A DNA stretch of 25,142 nt, taken from Phallusia fumigata (lineage: Eukaryota > Chordata > Ascidiacea > Phlebobranchia > Ascidiidae). The translations under genes and the position numbers were made by a program. How positions within the stretch are numbered: position 1 is the first letter of the stretch; each line of letters opens with the position of its first letter. The notes under the pieces were generated by a model. It saw nothing but the letters and a program-made list of their open reading frames with translations, was not told the DNA's origin and ran no database searches. The stretch is from assembly GCA_008931825.1 (NCBI GenBank), contig QXVZ01018643.1, positions 1 to 25,142 on the forward strand, written 5' to 3'. This document shows positions 10,201 through 22,200 of the stretch, one piece after another.

Positions 10201-13200
10201 TGATCAGATCGTTCAGAAGACCTTCAATGATTATGGTCCACGGTCCGAATAAATAATGAAAACTGAAAATATGGCGAATATAATTATTCCACCAAAATAG
10301 TTTTAAAGGGTTGGACAAATTAGAGTGAACACAAGTCAACTTTGTGCATATGTAGACCAGGCCTGCAATTAGCGACGCCCTTCTGGAAATCAGTAAAGTG
10401 GTCGCCTGGAATTCCGAAGAATACCCCTTTTTAGCATACACCTTTGCTGTACATAGATGTTTCGGCGAGGTCTATTTCGGTATTACACCTCTCAAAGGCG
10501 TACAGTAATATTTGCGAGAAAACGCGTTGTTGAATATGCATACAGTTTTAAACACATACACTTGTAATGATCTAGTTGTTTTGCCTCATGATACAGTTAA
10601 TTGTTTTGCCATAGATCTACAATGAAATTTTTTGAGTTGACTTAAAAAAGGAAAAAGTCACACGGGAACTTACCTCAAAAATTCTAGAAATTGCACAAAA
10701 GCGAAGGTCATGGCCGCTGAGAGAATTATATTTCGCACATAGATGATTTGCAACCTCACATCGAGATTACTGAACGGGAAACCAATCGCGATAATGTGCA
10801 CCACGATGGCCATGGCACAAAGCACAAGCACGATTGTACGTATCTGCAGAAGATAAACGATAGCAATGTTTTTTAACTGCGATTACAATCCTATGGGCCA
10901 TAGTTTCGCACTATCAATCGGGTTCTTTCAACAAAAGAAAGAGTACCTTAAGTTTTTGGATTGAAGGGTGTTTTTATTCGAAGGAAAGTAAATTTATTTT
11001 TGTTTTACTGGTCAAACAAAACTGTGTGTCGATATTAACTCTTTGTGGTGGCTAAGAACCAGTGGGCTCGTGTATATCGTATAAACCTTTGACATATAAA
11101 CGTAATAGTTGTGTTATTATAAAATTGTGTTTGTTACTACATGCCGTTATGTTGTAACCGCAGCGTTCGTACTATATCTCTATGTTATTTCACGCTTGAT
11201 GATCTCCGGATACGCATGAATGCGTCCAGGCGTGGTTTACTTTTTTGTGGCCTTGTTAGTCATTCTATAAAACCGCATGGCGGAGTAACATGAACATACA
11301 ACAGTACTAAACGTTAAAAATTGCTTTTACGTCAGACTCGGCACGTAAACCAGACTGGTTCCGCAGTTTTGGATGTTTTACCAAACTGACAATTGCGGAA
11401 CAATTGACTACGAACAGATAAATAATGCTGTGCGATGTGGAATGCCTTTGATGAACAATGTCTCGTGTTTGTTTGCAACCTGGACATATTATATCGTGAT
11501 AAGAGAGCATAGTTATCGACCAAGTAAGCTACTACGCCTTTGATAAGCAGATTACGAGGTTACGTCCGCCCAGCGCACGACCAAGTTACATTTTGTTGTA
11601 AAAGTGTACTGCGACACTATTCCAGTCCACACAACCTACTCTGGCTATTCCAGTCCGCCCTCCCGGTCCAGTGATTTCGTTGACCAGTACCCCTGACATC
11701 CAGACCAGTAGAAGCCACTCGTTCCACTCCGGTATAAGGTCACCTTGATTGTAGATTGGAGTGATCGGGATTGCTACTGTTGCAACGAATAGACCGACCT
11801 GTACACAATAAATGTTGGAACTTAAGGAAATTTCGTGGTGATAAATAAAAACCCGGGCTGATATTTATTCAAATAGAAGACTCAAGATGCCTATAAAGAA
11901 CTGTTCTTCTGTGTTTTGTGTCAAATGATCGTGTTTTGAGTAAGAATCTATACATACTATACTTATTACACATGACTTCAGTATTTTAACAAACAGTTTT
12001 AAAATGCATCTTTAAGACGTCTCATAGATGCAAAATCACCAAGTAACGCGTTTTTATTATGTCACATTTTACGGATACAGATTTACAGTTGACTACATCC
12101 AACGTATGGTAAGCATGCTTTTAAACTTGGGACCACAGTTTATTCGGTCCCAATAATACACTCACCATGTAAAAATGGCTGACGAGAGAGACGATGAACT
12201 TGATGATGGGGATGCGACTTAAGCGAACGTGAAATGGGAGTGCAAGGAAAAGCCAAAGAGGGGGAAAGAAAACAATTGCGAAGAAGAGAAGAGCGAACTT
12301 CCAGTCAGCCCAGTTCAGGTTTCCCACCTGTGGTAAAATACACAAAAAGGTTATCACGGCGGAAAGAGGCTATAGATAAAATTTCGAAAAGCTAGTGGGT
12401 GAATACCGTTTTCTAAGAAAGGATTCTGTTAGGCTTCGATAGGGCGATGTTTTCGGACATGTTTATAATGTTGCGCATTGTTTACATTTGGTCCAGTACA
12501 TTTTTAATAGCAATGTTAGTTATTTTCAACATAAATGCCTTTTCCTTTAATCGCATGCATTCTGCAATCATTTCCGCCAATTTAAGTTATAACAGTTGCA
12601 GTTAAACCTAAACGCCCTAAGTTTGTTTCCTATTCTTTTTAGTCATAAGCGAATCCATAACCCACAAATCCTTACCCAGACATCTGACAGATATTTCTGC
12701 ACTGCCGGATGGGCGATCACATTCTTTTGCTCACAGTCGATAAGGACGTCGAGAAACGGCGTCGATTTGCGGTCGGTTGCTTTCAAAATGTCGTTCGCAC
12801 CGTTGGCAGCACTGATACATAAAAAGTTACTGAAAACATTTTATTACCCAACCTTTACGTTAGATTCATACTTAGCACATTTGAACATTAATCATTCGTG
12901 TCAACACGATTTGAAACAAAAAAAATATTTTAAATGCACTGTGCGCCTTTTTTGACACGAAAAGTTCCATATTGGTAAATTGACCATAATCTGATTACAG
13001 ACAGATTATGTTCCGTATTCCCTACCTGCATATTTCCAGTAAGTCGACCGCCAAGTTCTCGCAGTAATTCGAGCATTCCACAAGGTTCTTTGCTTGTTCC
13101 TTCTCGCGGTTACTTGAGATCATGAAAGCCCGCGACAACTTGGCGGCAGTGTCGATGGGAGCGGCTGACGCTAGAACGAATTCTTCCAGGATGTCCATGT

Positions 13201-16200
13201 TCTTTGTCTGGGCGTCCTCCGCGCTCATTGGGGTCTTGGGCCGCGATGACCCGCTAGCAGAACTCGGCGGTCTTGGCCTTTTCGCCGGGGATTTGGCGAC
13301 CAGCATTAGATCGCAAACAAACGATTTGTCGTTGATGAGCTTGGAAGTGTCGTGGTCGCATTTGAGTAGGAAGCTTACGACATTCTGCAAAACATAAAAC
13401 AGTGAAGAAACTCAAATTTTAAAACTTTTTTGAAAAAGTAAAACCTTTCGAAACGTTTAAGCAACCTGATTTCTTGCAGATTCTTCCAAATTCGGGCAAC
13501 ACAAACTTGCTGAAACACCGTCAAACCATTAAAAATGTTAAATTCCTGTACTTAATCTACAGAATAATTGATCGATTCCGAAATTTTAAAGCCAATTATA
13601 TCAAATCAGCTGCACCAGTTTACAAGTTTATCAGCAAAACCATTGTTGTCGTCAGTAAAATAGCAACTACGCAAGTCTTTTGGAATCTAAAATTACTCCA
13701 ACACTCACGTAATGTCGTGACGAGGCGGCAAACTGGATCGGAATTCGCTTGTCCTGTTTGGTTTCGTGTTTTGTTGAGGCTCCAGTCTCGCTAAGCAGCT
13801 TAACCATCTTCAGTGACCCAGACTTGGCAGCGAGATGGAGAGGCGTTAAGCCGTTCTAAAACAGACGCAAGCTACCAGAAGAGTCACGTATCATATTGGT
13901 TATAACATTTTTCGATGGTAAAATTTGTTTTAAATTTACCCTTTATCACTTTATCATTGATGTGAATAAGTTCTTTGAAGGAAGCTTTTGAGACCCATAC
14001 CTCCACTCAATGCAAAGTTTTCACCAGAAATTTGCCAGGCAAAAAATTGGGCTTAAAAAGGGGACCTTCATTAGGTCTCGTACAATGTAACAACGGCAAG
14101 CAGTATGCACACAATTTTTGCAACCAAAATCCGCACTTTCCACCTACCTTGTCTGGTACATCTATATCAGCACCTTGGCCTATCAGCAGCGCCGCCATCT
14201 CCAAGTGACCATACGCAGCAGCATAATGCAAACAAGTGAAGCCCTTCGCATCAACGCATTTCAACTGGGAAATCGACTTGCTTAGCAGGAGACCCACAAC
14301 GTCCACAAAGCCGCTGTTTGCTGCTAGATGGAGCGGTGTCGCTTTCTAAAAAAGATCATAAATACTCGAGAATCACCTAAGTTTGATGCCATCTTTGAAA
14401 CGCTTTCAAATCTTTTGATAAAGTCAAATGTATGACATCAGACAAAATAGCTTATAAGTTTAAAAGAAGACCTGCAAACATTTTTCAGATTGCAATGACG
14501 TCACACGCTTTCGTTTTGAGTGACTACGACGCAAACATGGGCGGCGTCATGTAAATTGACGTACCTTTGAGGCAGTTTTCGATTTGACTTCACAAAATAA
14601 AAAAAATTAAACAAATTAAATGGCGTCATAATTTAGGTAGTTGAAGACAAAGCCCTGATTTGACGCCCATTGTGCAATCTTGTAATTTATTAGTTTCCAA
14701 CCTGGACAACTGTCGACGCTTCCACGCTCACTCCAGGGTAGTTGAGGATCATCCGAACCAAATTCACGTGACCTGATTGCGAGGCGAGATGCAGCGGAGT
14801 GAAACCGTACTGTAAAAGTAAGTTAGGGTGTACTGTATGTTTGACTGGTGAAAATAAATGTCAACATAAACACAGTGAGCTGATCAACTACAGACAAAGG
14901 TTGGTGGTACGGAGTCCTAAACGTTGAGTCTTCTACGAGGCAAACACAAATCGTACAAATGTTTGTTCTGTCAAGATGTTTCTGTTCAGTTTTAAGGAAA
15001 CACACCCACACCGAAAATCATTGCGCTCATTGGCTTACTGTATACCAGTGGTCGGAAAAGGTGTAAGTTTCTCATTCAATGTTAACTGGGGTCCCATACA
15101 GAATGGAACGTACCGTACACGCTAATCCGAGATAACTGAGGGAAGTTTGTTCAATAAATTTGCCATTGAAATGTCTCTACATTTTTCTTTTTTGAAATTC
15201 ACCATGTAAATTTATGTCGAGTTCACACTACTTTGCTATTCATCCGTTCCAGACGTTGCCTGTTGCATCACAATTCATTTGTCAAATAATATTCTTTTTG
15301 TGTATCAAATAACTATTGTTTATTTTTTTCACAATGCATTGTTACATAGCAATTATTTTTAATGTCAAATAACCAACGTTACAGATGGTGTACGAAGTTT
15401 TGGCCCCGCGATTGCGTCAGAGATCAGCTCCTACATACTACGCGGCCCACATAAGTCAAGTTTGCGCGGTCCACTAACGAGTACTAGAAGGCCCACAATT
15501 GGGCCGCGGCCAACAGTTTGTCGACCACTGCTGTATACGGATCTGCTCATAACTTTCAGAATAAATAAACTGGTCCATGTTTTTTGTCAAACTTTTCGGC
15601 AAAAATCAAAACACGCCGTAAACAAGTTCTTCCTAAATGACGAAAAACCACTTACGTCTCTAGTGGCATCTTTAGATCCGTCCACTTTGACACCAGGTTG
15701 TTGGCTTGCCTCGGCTGCGCGAATTCGATGCAACATCTCCCGAGTAAAGTCCTCCTGTTTGTACAACAACCAAAATTGTCGGAAATATTCGAATTGTAAC
15801 CATGACGAGCCCACCAACAGCGTAAAAGAGAATGAAAATCTAGACTAAGGCCACGTCACTGACATGATTTGACAAGAATGTGGTTGTTTTGTGTTAAAAG
15901 TCATATATTGGTGAAACGACATACTATACTGAAACTGTAGTTTCTTTACGTTTTTGTGCTACAGATGGTGTCACGTACACTGCAATGTTTGTGGAATAGA
16001 AATTAGTCTTTATTAAGGAATCGAAATCTCATCGCATGCTCAAGCTAAACCACAACACTTGGTAATATACCACGTTCAAAAAAAACTGCTCAAATTTAAA
16101 TCCCAATTTGAAAAGTTTCATTGTCACAAAACAGGGTTCTTATCAAAAACAAACAAGAACTTCTTACATTTCCCGATTGTGTAGCAACATGCAGAACGTT

Positions 16201-19200
16201 GAAACCGGTCTTGGAACTGACGGTTTGCCACAAACTGTTTAGAGGGAGGTTCATCTTTGCTTCAATCTGCTCCTTGTTGCTTACAATGACTTCGATGATG
16301 TTCGAGTGGCCGTGCTTGGCGCTCAGATGTAACGCGTTCATTCCTTCCTGAAAAGCAAGCTCGTATAACACCTTTTGGGAAATCGAAGGGAATCGTGGTT
16401 TAAAACAGGGGTGTGCAATCTGCAGCTTGCGGGCTAAATGTGGTCAAGTGAAATTATGCGGCCCGCGCAACCGTCGCAAGTAGGAACGTTAAGCGTACAA
16501 CGTTTTACTTGGTTTTTACTCTTTTTTTCAATTGTAAACGGAATGAACACATTAAGTGCGAATTATAGAAACAATTGTTCAAAAAAAGTTTACAGTTATT
16601 ACACTGCCAGGTTTTAATATCAGTTATTTACTTTTTTCAATAGTATTTTAAAAAAAATACCAGGTGGCATATTGTTGTTGAACTTACCGAATCTTCATCC
16701 ATTGGGTTTGCACCGTTAAGAATAAGTTCCTGAACAACTTCTGCGTGGCCTTTACTCGCCGCCAGGTGAAGTGCCGTGGAGTTGGATGTCTAGAAGTACA
16801 CGGAAACACTCACAAATCGCTGCAGAACACTCTTACACCGCGCGCTTCCTAGTACTATAAAATTCGCAAACCCAACAAGCTAACACGAAAAGGTGTTTAT
16901 TACAAACGATGTCAATACTATTCCAGTACACTTTATTCTTGTTACGATTAAAAGTGCAAACTACTCCATTTAGTCGTATACTTTCGCGGTGCTGTTTTTC
17001 ACAAAACAGGCCACAGTTGACATGTTGAAATCTAATACTGTTTCGACATTTTGTATGGGAACTTTTGGGATAATTTTAACCGGAATACTATTTGAGAAAG
17101 TTATAGCTAGATTTCTTTGGGTTTTCTTTAACAATCGGTATTGACGGTTTGCAAATCTCAGTGGCTGAAGTCACACCAGATCTTAAGCATACACGCACAC
17201 ACTCACTGAATTGGTGGCGGTGGTAACACTCTCCTTGTTGGAGTTCAGCAGTTCATGGATGACGGCCACACTGCCCTTGGAGGCCGCGATATGGGCACAA
17301 GTCCACCCGTTCTTGTTCGCCTTCGTCACAAGATCACGTTGATGCCCGAGAAACATTTTCACAACGTTTGAGTGATCGTTTTCGGCGGCGAGGTGCAGCG
17401 GCGTCTGACCATCCTGGGTCCAAGTGAGAAGCAAAATCATCCAATAGTGTCAAAACATTGATAAAAATATGTGATATTGCGACGAAATCAGAAAGAAAAC
17501 TCGGCACAATTCAAGTTGTGCTACAATGTGTTAAGGGTCATAATACATAAAGCGCACATGCGCATACAAATAATGCGAACAAGTTTTTTAATTTTTTTCC
17601 AAAGCTTTGCGAGGACCCTGGTGTAACCAACTTATGGGTATTAACCATTGAAAATGGTTCATGTAATATCTTTTTGTTTGACGTGTTGAATGCCAATTCG
17701 CGTCAACAAATATTTTAACAGAAACATCATTCGCCACTAACGTTATCTACTGCCTCCACATCTGCCCCGGCATCCAGCAGTGTATGGCAAACATCTATCA
17801 TCCCATCCTCGGCAGCTTTGTGAAGCGGAGTTTTCTTGTCCTGAAGAGTAAAACAAAAGCAATATAAACAAACCCTGAGGCAAATAATAACGGTGAATAT
17901 TTGACTTTTTCTACAAGCCAGCAGAGACAGTTCTCATACCCCACAAGCACACCAATTTAAAGGGATAAACAGTGCGGTAAAATTACAGTTTGTTCGAATT
18001 TTCTATTTTATTGTTTTTGTATTAAACCTTCCATCTTTCCGAATTTCTTTAAAAAAAGAAGTTGGATATCAGAACATTGGACTGCTGACCGTATTCCAGG
18101 CTAACTTCGACTACCAGAATTCCGATGTGGTCTTGTTTGGAAAAACATTGATACAAAAACTCAATAAACATGCTTTGAGCATTTAAAACCTCTTCGTTTC
18201 AGCTGATTTTCAAACACCCATTGCTAAACACAACTCACCAGGCTCAGTGCATCGATGGCCGCTCTTTGGTCAGTTCCGATCGGTTTCAAGAGATTACGAA
18301 CGAGTTTGTTGTAGCCTCTTTGCGCTGCCAGATGCAGGGGAGTCAGGCCCAACTTGGTCTTGGCATTCACAAACGCTTTCTTCCTAATTAGCATATCCGC
18401 GATCACGTGATGTCCGTTTTCTGCCGCTAGGTGGAGCGCTGCTTTGCCGTTCTGCGAATATATGGTTCAACTGTTTTTTTACTGTCGGCCAGGCTGCCCA
18501 AGTTGTAATATTGTAAGGGTTTAACAGGCAATAAGGGGTCACATAAATTTTGACTTCCTGTGTTGTGTATAACAGGCGTAGTCAAGCAGTCATTGAGCAA
18601 ATTTTGTCACCTCATCGAACACGTCGACTCGAGCGCTATGCTGAAGCAAAATGTCCACAGAATTTTCGTGTCCTTCGTCACTGGCAAACAACAGTGGAGA
18701 CCACCCGTTCTGTAACAATCAAGAAAAACAACGCTTTCATCGACCTTCACAAAATGTGCTTTCGCGGACTACATACACCAGAATCTTTTCCAAACAATAT
18801 TTTTTGAACCAGTGTAGTACTAAAAGTTTCAAAGCCCCCTCTAACCAGGCGACGTACCTTCGCTTGTCTGTTGATGATACTCGGCATCTTCTGATGATTC
18901 TTGCTGATAAACTCCAGCAAAACTCGAAGGGATTTTTCGTTACCTGCTCTTGCACAGTAATGGAGTGGCGTTTCCTATAAATAAACTAAGTTCTTAATGT
19001 AAGGTTTACCCGTATTGCTTTAAATCAGTGTTTCTTAAAGTGTGGTCCGCCATCGCACCATAGTGGTCCGCGAAAATATGACTTAAACTAGGTACTGGTT
19101 TATAAAATTGCCTGTTTTGAGAGCATGTTAGAATGGAATTCTGTATTGTGGTCCTCCGAAAAAAATTCGAAGTTTATGTGGTCCTTGCGCTAACAAAGTT

Positions 19201-22200
19201 TGAGAAACACTGCTTTAAATCGACGTTGGGCCATGTTGTGTTACAAAACCTCAAACGCATTTGTGTCAAGATAAGAAAATTATCTGGCAGGAGTTAATTT
19301 TAATTGTAATGTGAGGAGAACTATACCAGGTTAAAATTATCCTTAAATTCCGCGCATCATGTTTCATATATTTGAGGCGAAATAAAATATAACTAAGGTC
19401 TTTAAACATCATTTTTAATTCATACAGGTGCGTTGTAAGCGACACTCCATAACCAAAGCCTAATTTTTCCGAGTGTGCAACACGGAATAATAGAAGGGAT
19501 GGGTCTGACCTGTGTATATGTTGTGCAGAAATTCACATCCCCACCGAACTGCAGCAGATGCGTTACAATCTTTACTTCCTCGTTGGGAAAATGAGCTTGA
19601 TCCTCTGTCAGTTCAGCAGCCAAATGCATAGGTGTAACGCCTTCCTGAAAAACGCATGCAGATGGAGCAAAAAACTTTACCTTGTTTCAGGAATGAAACA
19701 AGAATGAAGAACAAATTAGGTCGTTACAAATGACTCAAATCTTTGAGCTAAAGCTTGGTTGGTTTTGGTTACGCCCAATGATAAATAGTCATGCGAATTT
19801 TTGAAAGGTCAGTGATAATATGCTACAATAAGTCAAATTTTCTATCTTTAATATCAATAAATCAATCAAAGGTTTCTTTGTGCCACTTGAAAAAAGCAAT
19901 TAACGGGAAGAGTGCGGATCATTGTGTGGCAGGGAGGCATGGAATAACCGCTATGGTTTTCTAGACTGGATGTCCCCCTGTGTAATGTTAATTTGGAATT
20001 TGGGGAAAAGGGCGGGAACCGTTTAGAAAATCGGAAAAAGGAATGTCAATTTCACAATGGTCTCACAAACACAACAAAAAACAAGAGGAAAGCAATTAAT
20101 TGAATCAGCAACACTTCATGAAAAGAGAAAAAAATATAGGGAAAAATAATACAGAGATCTGTTTTCAGGAAAAAAAGGGCTAAGAGCGTGGGAAACTGGG
20201 ACAAGTTCCGACGAAAGCAACCTCTACTTACCGTGTTTTCCATGTTAACGCACATCGTCGCTTCATATCTGGAATATTTCGTTTCCACGAAGTCGATCAT
20301 GTTGTGGACGATCTCCCACCGACAATGTCGAACGGCGAGATGCAAAGCGTTCTCCCCGGACTAAAAGTTACAGAAACATATTTGTCTGGATTTTCGTGAT
20401 GGGGTTACTGGCTGGCCCCATAGTTTAGTATTGTATTTTTCGACCGCGGTGGCGATTTTATGGTTCAGAAGTGCCGCGAGAAATTTACTATAATTTGTTT
20501 TCGTTTTAGCACTACCAGATATGACCGTAAAATGTACTTCTTGAGACGGTTTCCTACAAAAACTGTATTAATGTTATATTTTTTCAAGTGCAACAATTGC
20601 CTTTGTTTTTTTGTCACGTACAGTGTTGTAATTGTTCCTTACATTGGTATTAACCAATCAAATAGTAATAATTTGCCATGGGTACCGCGATGCATAAGTC
20701 TCAGAAAAAGGTTGCAGAAAAACGAAAGGCCGGAAACCACTGGTTCAGTTTTTCTTTCCTTATTTTGCTGGGGATTCGTACCCGCGATGGTTCCGGGTTC
20801 GAACCCCGCATAAACAATTAAAAAAGTAAACAGATCGTATCACCGACATTCCGTGGTTGGCAAACCTCTCCTACCGCAAAAAAAGACCAAATCTCGTTGG
20901 TACAAACCTCTGATTGGGTTCTCGAGTCGCCACCTTCCTCCAGCAGTAACTTAAAAGACTTTAGATTTCCTTTTCTGGCCGCCATGTGAACAGCCGTCTC
21001 GCCGTCCTCTCTCGGACAGTTTGCGTCCGCTCCTGACTTAATCAGCATCTCGGCCACCTGTTCACCTACACACCAATAAGTTTGTTTGTTAAAACTGATC
21101 TCATTGATTTTCCAACTGTCAGTGAGTTTAAAGTGTCTGATCTTTATGGGCAAAGTTGGCTCTGACAATAAACAAAAAAGTAACTTTTTTACGGCAAATT
21201 GAAGGACTTTCAGCTTATCTGTACACAATTCACGGTTTTTGAATAGTCTCATGAAAAAGATTCAAGCCTTTACTTGTGGTGCCCGTTTCGACAAACGCCG
21301 TTGTCACCTTCCAGCTTATGTTCGGAAATTGTGCGAGAATTTGAATCAAGGACGAAAAAAGGATAGTTAGTAAATTTTGTTTTTATCACTACACAACAAG
21401 ACTTCCTTTACATTCTACGTGTACACAATCCAACTACTTTTACCGTCAGATATCTGTGCTGCAAGATGAAGAGGCGTTTCTTGTTTTTCGCCGCCTTTTA
21501 TCTGTACGGGAGCTCCAAATCCAAGCAGCATCTGTACCACTAGAGGGCGGCAGTGCTGCACCGCAACGTGAAGGGCGGTGAGCTTGTCCTTAACAAAGTT
21601 GATTGCTTGGTTAAACAATCTGTTGAATTCTCGTGCTTTTTTGTTTTTATGCTATCTAGTGTACTGGAAAACCGAAAACTTATGAAACAGTTATCTGTAA
21701 ATCGAAATTTTTTCAGTAAGTCGGGGTTTAACTTGGAGCTGCCTGGTAACATGTAAGACAATGATTCCCAACCTGGAAGGAATTCCTGCCCAGTGAACAA
21801 TTTTATGAGTTAGGCAGGGGTGGGGGGATGATATGTGTAGTATTTATTTTTTGGGTACACCACAGTAATTCCAAACCTTTTAATATTACTTTACATCACT
21901 CCTCCAGTAGGGGAGGAATGAGAAGTTCCCAATAAAGCGAAGAAAGGAACGTAAGAGGTTGGAAACCACTGATGTAAGATATCTATTAGCCTGGTTAAAG
22001 ACGCGACTATTTGAGCAGGTTACTAAGGCCTGTGGGTGTTTTTACCCTCAGCGAAAACAGCGCGTGTTTATGCACTGGACTGTTCCCTAGTTTGTAAGCG
22101 TTGCAGAACCCTTAAGTGGTATTTGATCGGAAAAAAGGTTGGGACCATTTATCAACAGCCTTCGGAGACCTCAAGAGAAAAGTTGGGCTTACCTTGGTTC

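Noticed and set aside
12596-12955. Plus-strand open frame of 119 codons
   Set aside because: It runs antisense through the TRPN exon at 12676-12811, has no ATG-led family similarity and is explained as a shadow.
13122-13397. Plus-strand open frame of 91 codons
   Set aside because: Antisense to the large TRPN exon 13026-13384, whose minus-strand translation is clearly conserved.
15462-15848. Plus-strand open frame of 128 codons
   Set aside because: Spans the end of a hAT element and an antisense TRPN exon; no recognisable protein.
16406-16470. CAGGGGTGTGCAATC start of a hAT-like element after GTTTAAAA
   Set aside because: Only the left end and GCGGCCCGC-type interior are seen; no matching right end or duplicated GTTTAAAA was found within the intron, so it is at best truncated.
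20460-20813. Plus-strand open frame of 117 codons
   Set aside because: Lies wholly in a TRPN intron; composition is AT-rich and low in structure, with no family motif.
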